In this document: positions 1 through 5,535 of the stretch, piece by piece
Numbering within the stretch: position 1 is the stretch's first letter
How the letters are laid out: each line of letters starts with the position of its first letter
Assembly (NCBI GenBank): GCA_027081495.1
Contig: JALWKJ010000043.1
Coordinates: 1 to 7,047, forward strand
Source: Campylobacterales bacterium
GTDB lineage: Bacteria; Campylobacterota; Campylobacteria; Campylobacterales; QNZT01
Length of the DNA stretch: 7,047 nt
Direction of reading: 5' to 3'
Translations under genes and position numbers: made by a program
Notes under the pieces: model-generated
The model's input: only the letters and a program-made list of their open reading frames with translations
Databases searched by the model: none
Told to the model about the DNA's origin: nothing

Positions 1-392
1 TCTCTTCGGCGCATAGAAGTCCGCAGAGAACTCACTCTTATGTCAAAGAGGCGGAGGAAAAGGGCGCTAGGGTTTTTATAGCCGCGGCGGGGATGGCCGC
101 GCATCTTGCCGGAGCGATAGCCGCCATTACGATTAAACCGGTCATCGGGATTCCCATGAAAGGCGGAGCTATGGATGGGATGGACGCTATGTTATCGACT
201 GTCCAAATGCCTTCGGGTATGCCTGTGGCGACGGTGGCTATGGGAAAAGCGGGAGCGGTAAACGCCGCCTATCTCGCTATGCAGATTTTAGCTCTTGAGG
301 ATAATGACCTTAAAGTAAAACTTCAAGAAGATCGAATTTTAAAAGCGAAAAAAGTCGAAAGCGACTCTCTGGATATAGAAGTAAGGCTATAG
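1..392 (+). CDS. purE: PurE, N5-carboxyaminoimidazole ribonucleotide mutase (5'-truncated)
   Basis: This is the C-terminal three quarters of class I PurE, which interconverts N5-CAIR and 4-carboxy-AIR in de novo purine synthesis in the cytoplasm. The gene enters through the left edge; the frame is open from base 3, and roughly the first 40 residues are missing. The visible part begins at SSAHRSP, the loop carrying the conserved catalytic His (His45 in E. coli). It continues with the glycine/alanine-rich AAAGMAAHLAG segment, PVIGIPMKGGAMDGMDAML, the QMPSGMPVATVAMGKAGAVNAA block and the C-terminal QILAL helix. The ATG at 93 is internal, because upstream codons in the same frame encode conserved PurE sequence. 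A stop at 390-392 lies 2 nt before the next gene. Local GC is higher than in the neighbours because the protein is rich in Ala and Gly, not because of foreign origin. Whether purK lies nearby cannot be seen. Confidence 0.96.
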   Translation, partial: SSAHRSPQRTHSYVKEAEEKGARVFIAAAGMAAHLAGAIAAITIKPVIGIPMKGGAMDGMDAMLSTVQMPSGMPVATVAMGKAGAVNAAYLAMQILALEDNDLKVKLQEDRILKAKKVESDSLDIEVRL

Positions 393-394
393 AC

Positions 395-763
395 ATGAAA
401 GAGCGCTGGCAAGAAGAACTTGACGACAAGGCGCTTGTTGAATCGTTAAAGGATGAGGGCGGATTCTTTGATGAAGACATAGGCGAGTTTGTAAAGCAAA
501 GTTTTAAAGGCGTGCTCGCTCTTCATGAAGAGATAATATCTTCAAAAGAGGATCAGATAAAAACCTTAAAAGATGAAAATGAGTTTTTAAAACAGACGCT
601 TCTTTCTATCCAGCAGCTTTATAATGAAGATAGAGAGCTTTTGGAGCTTTTGAAAAAAGAGATATTCGATCTTCAAGACGAGCTTGAATTTACAAGAAGA
701 AAATATAAAATGATGTGGAACCAAGCCATAGAAAATTATTCTAAAAGGAGTTCTTGTGATTGA
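395..763 (+). CDS. Hypothetical coiled-coil protein, 122 aa
   Basis: I do not recognise this protein. It is small, very acidic at the N terminus (EELDDKALVESLKDEGGFFDED) and then almost entirely helical: residues about 38-105 show heptad-like spacing of Leu/Ile/Phe between Glu and Lys, for example DQIKTLKDENEFLKQTLL and LLELLKKEIFDLQDELEF, so a parallel or antiparallel coiled coil is expected. There is no signal peptide, membrane segment, or metal or catalytic motif; a single Cys sits next to the C terminus (SKRSSCD). The ATG follows the purE stop by 2 nt, with a modest GTAAGG upstream at 381-386. The 3' end overlaps the glutaredoxin start by 8 nt. Its position in the packed operon and its consistent codon use make it a real gene. 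The function is unknown; a scaffolding or partner-binding role is only inference from the coiled coil. Confidence 0.85.
   Translation: MKERWQEELDDKALVESLKDEGGFFDEDIGEFVKQSFKGVLALHEEIISSKEDQIKTLKDENEFLKQTLLSIQQLYNEDRELLELLKKEIFDLQDELEFTRRKYKMMWNQAIENYSKRSSCD
743..750 (+). promoter_or_regulatory. Shine-Dalgarno site for the GTG-started glutaredoxin gene
   Basis: AAAAGGAG lies 5 nt before GTG at 756. This strong site decides the start: no ATG in the same frame lies close by, and a start here keeps the full thioredoxin-fold beta-1 strand. The site lies inside the last codons of the preceding coiled-coil gene, so translation of the two genes is probably coupled. Confidence 0.8.
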
Positions 764-1007
764 AAAAAAAAGACAAAAAAGAGTAGTTTTATTTACATCT
801 CCGACTTGCCATTGGTGTAGTGTGGCAAAACGGCATTTTAAAAAGAACGATATAAAATTTAGAGAAATAGACATAACCAAAGATCCCAAAGCCGCAAAAG
901 ATTGTGAAAACCACGGTTGTCGAGGCGTTCCGGTCGTTCTTGTAGGAAGCAGATGGATATGCGGTTTTGATCAGAAAAAAATCGATAAAGAGTTAGGAAT
1001 ACAATGA
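756..1007 (+). CDS. Glutaredoxin-like protein, YruB-type, CHWC active site
   Basis: This is a single-domain thioredoxin-fold protein of 83 residues, the usual glutaredoxin/NrdH/YruB size, expected in the cytoplasm as a thiol-disulfide reductant. Strand beta-1 (VVLFTSP, 10-16) leads into the TCHWC active site, with Cys18 and Cys21 at the start of helix 1. The cis-proline is in GVPVVLV (Pro59), and the C-terminal GFDQKKIDKELGI matches the GFD-K-LxxLLG ending of YruB-like glutaredoxins. Beyond the CxxC there are three more cysteines, Cys50, Cys55 and Cys69; Cys69 occupies a position where classical glutaredoxins have the first Gly of the GG pair (WICGFD). The gene starts with GTG behind a strong ribosome site and its TGA overlaps the ATG of glyQ (ATGA). 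The partner reductant and substrates cannot be read from the sequence. Family assignment is strong; the YruB subgroup is likely rather than certain. Confidence 0.92.
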   Translation: MIEKKRQKRVVLFTSPTCHWCSVAKRHFKKNDIKFREIDITKDPKAAKDCENHGCRGVPVVLVGSRWICGFDQKKIDKELGIQ

Positions 1008-1900
1008 ATAGTGAAAAAGAGCCGTTAAATTTTTCTCAAATGTTACTGAGATTACAAACATACTGGGCAAATCAAGGATGCGCCATAATTCAGCCCTACG
1101 ATATTCCATCGGGTGCGGGAACATTTCATAACGCTACATTTTTAAGAACACTGGATCCTTCACCATGGTCTGCGGCGTATGTCGCGCCAAGTAGAAGACC
1201 TACGGACGGAAGATACGGCGAAAATCCAAATCGTTTGGGATCTTACTATCAGTTTCAGGTTATCATTCAGCCAAGCCCGGACAATATACAAGAGCTTTAT
1301 TTAAAAAGTTTGGAAGCTTTGGGTCTTGATTTAAAAGAACATGATATTCGCTTTGTTGAAGACAACTGGGAGTCTCCCACACTGGGCGCTTGGGGACTGG
1401 GCTGGGAAGTTTGGCTTGACGGCATGGAAGTTACTCAGTTTACATATTTTCAGCAGGTAGGAGGATTTTCATGCAATCCGGCAGCCGTAGAAATCACTTA
1501 CGGGACGGAGAGACTTGCTATGTATCTTCAAAATAAAGATAGCGTTTATGACATTATCTGGAGTCAAAACGATCATGGTATTACGACATACGGCGATGTT
1601 CACAAAAGAAGCGAGTACGAATTTAGCAAATACAATTTCGAAGTAGCGGATACAAAGATGCTTTTTGCGCATTTTGAGGATTATTTTAAAGAGTGCAAAA
1701 GATGTCTTGATGAAGATCTTCCTCTTGTGGCGTACGACTATTGTCTTTTGGCTTCCCATACATTCAATACGCTTGACGCTAGAAAAGCGATCTCCGTAAC
1801 CGAGCGTCAAAACTATATACTCAAAGTTAGAGAACTAGCTAAAGGTTGCGCCGAAGTTTATAAAAACAGCCTAAAAGAAAAAGTCGATGAGACTGTTTAA
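1004..1900 (+). CDS. glyQ: Glycyl-tRNA synthetase alpha subunit
   Basis: GlyQ is the catalytic subunit of the bacterial alpha2beta2 glycyl-tRNA synthetase, a class II enzyme that activates glycine with ATP and, together with GlyS (not in this window), charges tRNA-Gly. The 298 residues span the full family length. Hallmarks in order are LQTYWANQGCAIIQPYD (18-33), GAGTFHNATFLRTL (37-50), AAYVAPSRRPTDGRYGENPN, YYQFQVIIQPSPDNIQELY, HDIRFVEDNWESPTLGAWG, GWEVWLDGMEVTQFTYFQQ and the TYG-ERLAMYLQ motif near 165-175. Small departures from the common consensus are Asn instead of Pro after TFH and DPSPW for the usual GPEPW; neither looks inactivating. AGGA at 995-998 precedes the ATG by 5 nt, and the ATG overlaps the glutaredoxin stop by 4 nt. 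The 3' end overlaps the nif3-like start by 14 nt. As in other Campylobacterota, glyS is not adjacent downstream. Confidence 0.98.
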   Translation: MNSEKEPLNFSQMLLRLQTYWANQGCAIIQPYDIPSGAGTFHNATFLRTLDPSPWSAAYVAPSRRPTDGRYGENPNRLGSYYQFQVIIQPSPDNIQELYLKSLEALGLDLKEHDIRFVEDNWESPTLGAWGLGWEVWLDGMEVTQFTYFQQVGGFSCNPAAVEITYGTERLAMYLQNKDSVYDIIWSQNDHGITTYGDVHKRSEYEFSKYNFEVADTKMLFAHFEDYFKECKRCLDEDLPLVAYDYCLLASHTFNTLDARKAISVTERQNYILKVRELAKGCAEVYKNSLKEKVDETV

Positions 1901-2615
1901 ATATCTTGAAATATTAGATGAAATAAGCCCTTTTGAACTTCAAGAGAGCTGGGACAATAGCGGACTGATAGTAGGAGATGTACAAAATAAGATCCAAAGG
2001 GTTTATCTTTCGCTCGATATCCAAGAGAGTATGTTTGAGACGATAGAAGAAAATTCTTTGATAATTATTCATCATCCGTTGATTTTTAAATCGATTTCTA
2101 TGATAGATTTCTCAAAATATCCTTCAAACATCATCAAAAAAGCGATCAAAAAAGATATCTCTATCGTAGCTATGCACACGAATTTTGACAAGACGCACTT
2201 AAATCGTTTTGTTTTAGAGAGCGTACTAGGTTACGAGATGAGTGAAAACGACGGGTTTTTAGCCTATTTTAAAGTGGAAAAAGAACTCGATGCTTTTGCG
2301 AGAGAGATAGCGAAAAAACTACAAATAGAAAATATCCGTATCGTCAAAGGGTGCAAATATGTAAAAAAAGCCGCTATATGCACCGGATCGGGAGCATCGC
2401 TTTTTTCATCGATGAGCGCGGATTGTCTTCTAACGGCGGACATAAAATACCACGATGCCGTAAGCGCGATAGAGGAGAAAAAGTCTTTTATAGATATAGG
2501 TCATTTTGAGAGCGAGCGCTATTTTGCGCGCTGTTTACAAAAAGAGTTGCAAAATAAGGGTTTAAATGGTATAATCGCCAATTCTAAAAACCCATTTTCT
2601 CACATCAAAGGATAA
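1887..2615 (+). CDS. Nif3/DUF34 (YbgI-like) dinuclear metal-binding protein
   Basis: This protein of 242 residues belongs to the NIF3/DUF34 family, often labelled GTP cyclohydrolase I type 2 although that activity is not well supported. Members form toroidal hexamers with a two-metal site facing a central cavity. The expected ligands are all present: WDNSGL near the N terminus (22-27), IIHHPLIF (His62, His63), MHTNFD (His97, Asp101), TADIKYHDA (183-191) and DIGHFESE (His206, Glu210). It is the short form, without the PII-like insertion seen in the roughly 370-residue YqfO type. The ATG lies 14 nt inside the end of glyQ with only a weak purine-rich stretch before it, so re-initiation after glyQ is likely. 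The linkage of glyQ, nif3 and flgZ recurs in Helicobacter and Campylobacter as I recall, but the cellular role remains undefined. Confidence 0.93.
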   Translation: MRLFKYLEILDEISPFELQESWDNSGLIVGDVQNKIQRVYLSLDIQESMFETIEENSLIIIHHPLIFKSISMIDFSKYPSNIIKKAIKKDISIVAMHTNFDKTHLNRFVLESVLGYEMSENDGFLAYFKVEKELDAFAREIAKKLQIENIRIVKGCKYVKKAAICTGSGASLFSSMSADCLLTADIKYHDAVSAIEEKKSFIDIGHFESERYFARCLQKELQNKGLNGIIANSKNPFSHIKG

Positions 2616-2622
2616 TTTGACT

Positions 2623-3378
2623 ATGAATCCATACATCAAACAGCTTGTAACACTGGTTGAGATCGATAAAAAAATCGACTCTTACGAGCCGAAAATCGCG
2701 CAAATATCAAAAGCTCTCGATACGAAACTTGCGGAGCAAAACGCTCTTGAGCAAAAGATCAAACAGTATGAAGAAGAGCTTGCCGATACGGAAGTAAAAC
2801 GAGAAAAAAACGAGCAACACTTAGCGGAGCTAAATGAAAAATTAAAAACTTTCGGTAAAAAGAGCGCGGCGATCAAAAGTGAAAAAGAGTTAAAAGCGCT
2901 TCAACTCGAAGAGGAGATCGCAAAAGAGCAGGTCGCGTTTGCAAACGAAGAGATAGAACGGCTTGATAAGATAACAGAGCAAAAAAAAGAGCAAATAGAA
3001 GAGACGAAAGAGAAAATTCAAAAGATGCAAGAGGAGCTTGAAGAGCTCAAAGAGACGACTTCAAAAGAGGTTGAGAAGATAGAAAAAGAGAGACTCGAGG
3101 TTTTTGAAGAGAAACAGAAGCTACTCTCTTTGATGAGTCAAAATATCATCGTCTTTTACGAGAAAATAAGAAGATGGGCAAAAAATACGACTGTTGTTCC
3201 CGTAAGAAAACAGGCATGTTACGGATGTTATATGCGTATAAACGATCACACATACTCTAGCGTCATAAAAGGCGAAGAGATTACTACTTGTCCTCACTGC
3301 GGAAGGATTTTATACCTCGAGTCGCAGTTTGAGGAAAAAGATGAAGAGAATGAGTCTAGGGAGAGTGCAAGCTTATAG
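2623..3378 (+). CDS. flgZ: FlgZ-type coiled-coil/C4 zinc-ribbon protein (HP0958 homologue)
   Basis: This 251-residue protein has the architecture of H. pylori HP0958/FlgZ: a long antiparallel coiled coil (about residues 20-180, dominated by Glu, Lys, Leu and Ile) followed by a C4 zinc ribbon with Cys199-Tyr-Gly-Cys202 and Cys223-Pro-His-Cys226. The stretch FYEKIRRWAKNTTVV leading into KQACYGC, and TTCPHCGRILY after it, match the HP0958 sequence as I recall it. In H. pylori the protein stabilises sigma-54 (RpoN) and binds flaA mRNA, and is needed for motility; in this organism that role is inferred by homology. I chose the ATG at 2623, with AAAGGA at 2607-2612 spaced by 10 nt. A TTG at 2617 in the same frame would add two residues but leaves only 4 nt of spacing, and HP0958 begins at the equivalent of Met-Asn. 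The gene lies 7 nt after the nif3-like stop. Confidence 0.93.
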   Translation: MNPYIKQLVTLVEIDKKIDSYEPKIAQISKALDTKLAEQNALEQKIKQYEEELADTEVKREKNEQHLAELNEKLKTFGKKSAAIKSEKELKALQLEEEIAKEQVAFANEEIERLDKITEQKKEQIEETKEKIQKMQEELEELKETTSKEVEKIEKERLEVFEEKQKLLSLMSQNIIVFYEKIRRWAKNTTVVPVRKQACYGCYMRINDHTYSSVIKGEEITTCPHCGRILYLESQFEEKDEENESRESASL

Positions 3379-3388
3379 CGCTTTTTAG

Positions 3389-4525
3389 ATGTTTCGTTTT
3401 TTATACTATTTTATCGGAGTCGTCCTTTATGCGGCGGCTTTGCCGATAGTCGTCCTTTTACCTCTTTTTTCAAAGTATAAAGAGTCTATTCCCGCAAGGT
3501 TTTTTTTATATAAAAATCCCCCTTTTCGAAAAAAAGGCGTCTGGTTTCATGCATGTTCTTTGGGCGAAGTAAAATCCCTTGCTTCGCTGATAGATAAAAT
3601 AGACGAAGAGATAAATATTTCCGTCATAACAAATACCGGATATGAGATTGCAAAAAATTTTAAAGCCGACAGAAGATATCTTCCGTTTGAGATATTTTTA
3701 CCGTTTTGGATAAATAGCCAAAAAGCGCTTGTAGTGACGGAGGCTGAGCTTTGGTATATGCTCTTTTTTATCGCTAAAAATAAGGGAGCGAAAACTTATC
3801 TGTTAAATGCGAGAATATCGGATAATTCATATAAAAAATATCTTCGTTTCGCATGGTTTTATAAAAGGATATTTGAAAATATAGATACCGTTTTCGCTCA
3901 GACGCAAAAAGATAAAAAAAGACTCGAAGAGCTTGGCGCAAAAAATGTGAAAGTTACCGGAAACATAAAAGCGCATCAAGATATAAAAGTGACAAAAAAG
4001 TTTAAAAAACCCGAAAAAGAGCTTATAACTCTAGCAAGCACTCACGAAGGCGAAGAGAGCTTGCTTTTAAAAAATCTCGATTTTAAAAACAGCGTCGTTG
4101 CGGTTGTGCCAAGACACCCGCAGAGATTTGAAAAGGTTTCGAAGATTTTGGAGAATTTTTCGAAAAAAAATTCGCTTTCATATCATAGATTTAGCCAAAG
4201 AGAGGAGTTTGATTCGGATATCGTGCTTGTCGATAAGATGGGCGAATTGGTAAATATATATGCCGTAAGCGACATAGTGCTTCTTGGAGGTTCTTTTATC
4301 GACGGTATCGGCGGGCACAATCCTCTCGAAGCGGCCTTTTTCGGCACAAAGCTCATAAGCGGAAAGTATATTTTCAATCAAGAAGCTTTATTTGAGCTTG
4401 TAAAAAATGCGGTTGTTTGCGATGCCGATGAGGTTGTAAAATATATGAAAAAATCAAAAGCGACCGAGATTATCTCAAAGCCGGATATGAAAGAGATTTT
4501 AGAGGAGTTTTCTTTTGTGGTATGA
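3389..4525 (+). CDS. waaA: 3-deoxy-D-manno-octulosonic acid (Kdo) transferase
   Basis: WaaA (KdtA, family GT30) transfers Kdo from CMP-Kdo onto lipid IVA at the inner face of the cytoplasmic membrane, the first step of lipopolysaccharide core assembly. A single N-terminal anchor is obvious (about residues 4-27, YYFIGVVLYAAALPIVVLL). The N-terminal Rossmann domain contains VWFHACSLGEVKSL, where Glu60 corresponds to the conserved catalytic acid/base, and VTEAELWYMLF. LLNARISDNSYKKY and the FAQTQKDKKRLEELGA...VTGNIK region follow. The C-terminal CMP-Kdo-binding domain has LASTHEGEE, VVPRHPQRFEKV, LGGSFIDGIGGHNPLEAA and the SGKYIFN block. At 378 residues it is shorter than the roughly 425 of enterobacteria but normal for Campylobacterota. 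It begins 10 nt after flgZ with no clear Shine-Dalgarno sequence, yet the start matches the family's Met plus membrane anchor. Whether it adds one or two Kdo units cannot be told from sequence. Confidence 0.97.
   Translation: MFRFLYYFIGVVLYAAALPIVVLLPLFSKYKESIPARFFLYKNPPFRKKGVWFHACSLGEVKSLASLIDKIDEEINISVITNTGYEIAKNFKADRRYLPFEIFLPFWINSQKALVVTEAELWYMLFFIAKNKGAKTYLLNARISDNSYKKYLRFAWFYKRIFENIDTVFAQTQKDKKRLEELGAKNVKVTGNIKAHQDIKVTKKFKKPEKELITLASTHEGEESLLLKNLDFKNSVVAVVPRHPQRFEKVSKILENFSKKNSLSYHRFSQREEFDSDIVLVDKMGELVNIYAVSDIVLLGGSFIDGIGGHNPLEAAFFGTKLISGKYIFNQEALFELVKNAVVCDADEVVKYMKKSKATEIISKPDMKEILEEFSFVV
4501..4507 (+). promoter_or_regulatory. Shine-Dalgarno site for the TTG-started DUF167 gene
   Basis: AGAGGAG lies 7 nt before TTG at 4515, inside the last codons of waaA. 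With no ATG or GTG in the correct frame before the conserved beta strand, this site fixes the unusual TTG start and implies coupling to waaA translation. Confidence 0.75.
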
Positions 4526-4829
4526 GATATCGGAAGATTTTGTGATATTTCGTATAAAGGCTCAACCCGCATCGAGCAAAAATGAGATAGCGGGAATCTA
4601 TGGCGACTCTTTAAAAGTAAAAATCAAAGCTCCGGCGGTCGAGGGCGCGGCAAACAAAGAGTTGGTAAAATTTTTCTCAAAGTTTTTTAAACTTTCCAAA
4701 AGCGATATAATGATTTTATCGGGAAAGAACGGAAAACAAAAAAGGGTCAAAGTTTTGTACAATCAAAAAGTTGATATGTTTATAAAAAATATAATCAAAG
4801 AAGGCAAAGATGCAGGAAAAAGCATATAA
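4515..4829 (+). CDS. DUF167 (YggU-like) family protein
   Basis: This is a 104-residue protein of the DUF167/YggU family, small alpha/beta proteins of unknown function found in bacteria, archaea and eukaryotes. The diagnostic pattern is present: FRIKAQPASSKNEIAGIYGDSLKVKIKAPAVEG, then GAANKELVKFFSKFFKLSKSDI and the basic SGKNGKQKRVKV strand. Together these match the family signature of VxPxAxxxxIxG...LKVxIxAPPxxGxANxxLxxFLAxxL...VxIxxGxxSRxKxV. Here Ala-Val replaces the usual Pro-Pro in the AP-x-EG motif. The TTG start is chosen on the strong upstream AGAGGAG and because it keeps the first strand intact; it overlaps the end of waaA by 11 nt. The C terminus extends about ten residues beyond the core and overlaps the rluA-like gene by 20 nt. 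Its function is unknown, and the neighbours (LPS synthesis, RNA modification) do not settle it. Confidence 0.9.
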   Translation: MWYEISEDFVIFRIKAQPASSKNEIAGIYGDSLKVKIKAPAVEGAANKELVKFFSKFFKLSKSDIMILSGKNGKQKRVKVLYNQKVDMFIKNIIKEGKDAGKSI

Positions 4830-5535
4830 ACTTCTTGCGGCGCAAGAGGGTATAACAAACCGTTCGGCAAAAGACCTTATAGACAGCGGTCTTGTGTATA
4901 GCGGCGGTAAAAAAATAGTAATGGCGAGAGCTTTGATGCCCTTTAAAACGACATTTAAAGTAGAAAAGCCTTTAAAGATAAAAAAGCTTTTTGAAGATGA
5001 CAAAATCATAGTCATAGATAAGCCCGCGTTTGTAACCAGTGAACAGATAGCGAAAAAACACTCCTGCGAACTTTTACATCGTCTCGATAAGGAGACGAGC
5101 GGACTTCTTCTTTTGGTAAAAGATAAAGAGTTTCAAAAAGAGGCTATCGAAGCGTTTAGAACCCATAAAGTCAATAAATCGTATATCGCCTGGGTTTGGG
5201 GTATTTTAGCCGAAGAGATGATATTAGATGCTCCTTTGCTTACCGTAAAAAGAGGCGGCGGCGCTTTTACAAAAGTTTCAAAAAAAGGCAAAGAGGCTTT
5301 AACAATCGTAAAACCCATTGAGATACAAGGCAAAAAGACAAAAGTAGAAGTTACGATAAAAACGGGTCGAACTCATCAGATAAGAGCACACTTAAAACAT
5401 GCGGGATATACTATAGTAGGAGATCGAAAATACGGCGCTAGGGCTTATAAAAGGATGCTTCTTCATGCATATCGTATCAATCTTTTGGGATATGATTTTA
5501 CTTCAAATCCCCCAAAAGATTTCATGATCGACTGA
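4810..5535 (+). CDS. RluA-family pseudouridine synthase
   Basis: This enzyme of 241 residues isomerises uridine to pseudouridine in structured RNA. An N-terminal S4-like RNA-binding segment (about 1-52, AYKLLAAQEGITNRSAKDLID-GLVYSGGKKI) precedes the catalytic domain. That domain carries IIVIDKPAFV (66-75), the catalytic motif HRLDKETSGLLLL with Asp93 as nucleophile, KSYIAWVWG with the conserved Tyr125, and KTGRTHQIRAHLKHAGY (185-201) with the RTHQIR active-site Arg187. VGDRKYGA and the LLHAYRI strand close the fold. It is shorter than E. coli RluC or RluD (about 320 residues), as is usual for the Campylobacterota paralogues. Which base in rRNA or tRNA it modifies cannot be inferred, so no symbol is given. 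AAGAAGG at 4798-4804 sits 5 nt before the ATG, inside the DUF167 gene. The 3' end overlaps the convergent deformylase-like gene by 14 nt. Confidence 0.95.
   Translation: MQEKAYKLLAAQEGITNRSAKDLIDSGLVYSGGKKIVMARALMPFKTTFKVEKPLKIKKLFEDDKIIVIDKPAFVTSEQIAKKHSCELLHRLDKETSGLLLLVKDKEFQKEAIEAFRTHKVNKSYIAWVWGILAEEMILDAPLLTVKRGGGAFTKVSKKGKEALTIVKPIEIQGKKTKVEVTIKTGRTHQIRAHLKHAGYTIVGDRKYGARAYKRMLLHAYRINLLGYDFTSNPPKDFMID

Noticed and set aside
60..260. Locally high GC in purE that might suggest foreign DNA.
   Set aside because: The conserved PurE sequence here is dominated by Ala and Gly codons, which explains the composition.
587..889. A 100-codon minus-strand frame across the coiled-coil and glutaredoxin genes.
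   Set aside because: It is rich in Phe, Leu and Ile simply because it is the complement of A-rich coding sequence. Both plus-strand genes are better supported.
2617..2622. A TTG start for flgZ two codons upstream of the ATG.
   Set aside because: It leaves only 4 nt from the AAAGGA site, and the homologous H. pylori protein starts at the position of the ATG at 2623.
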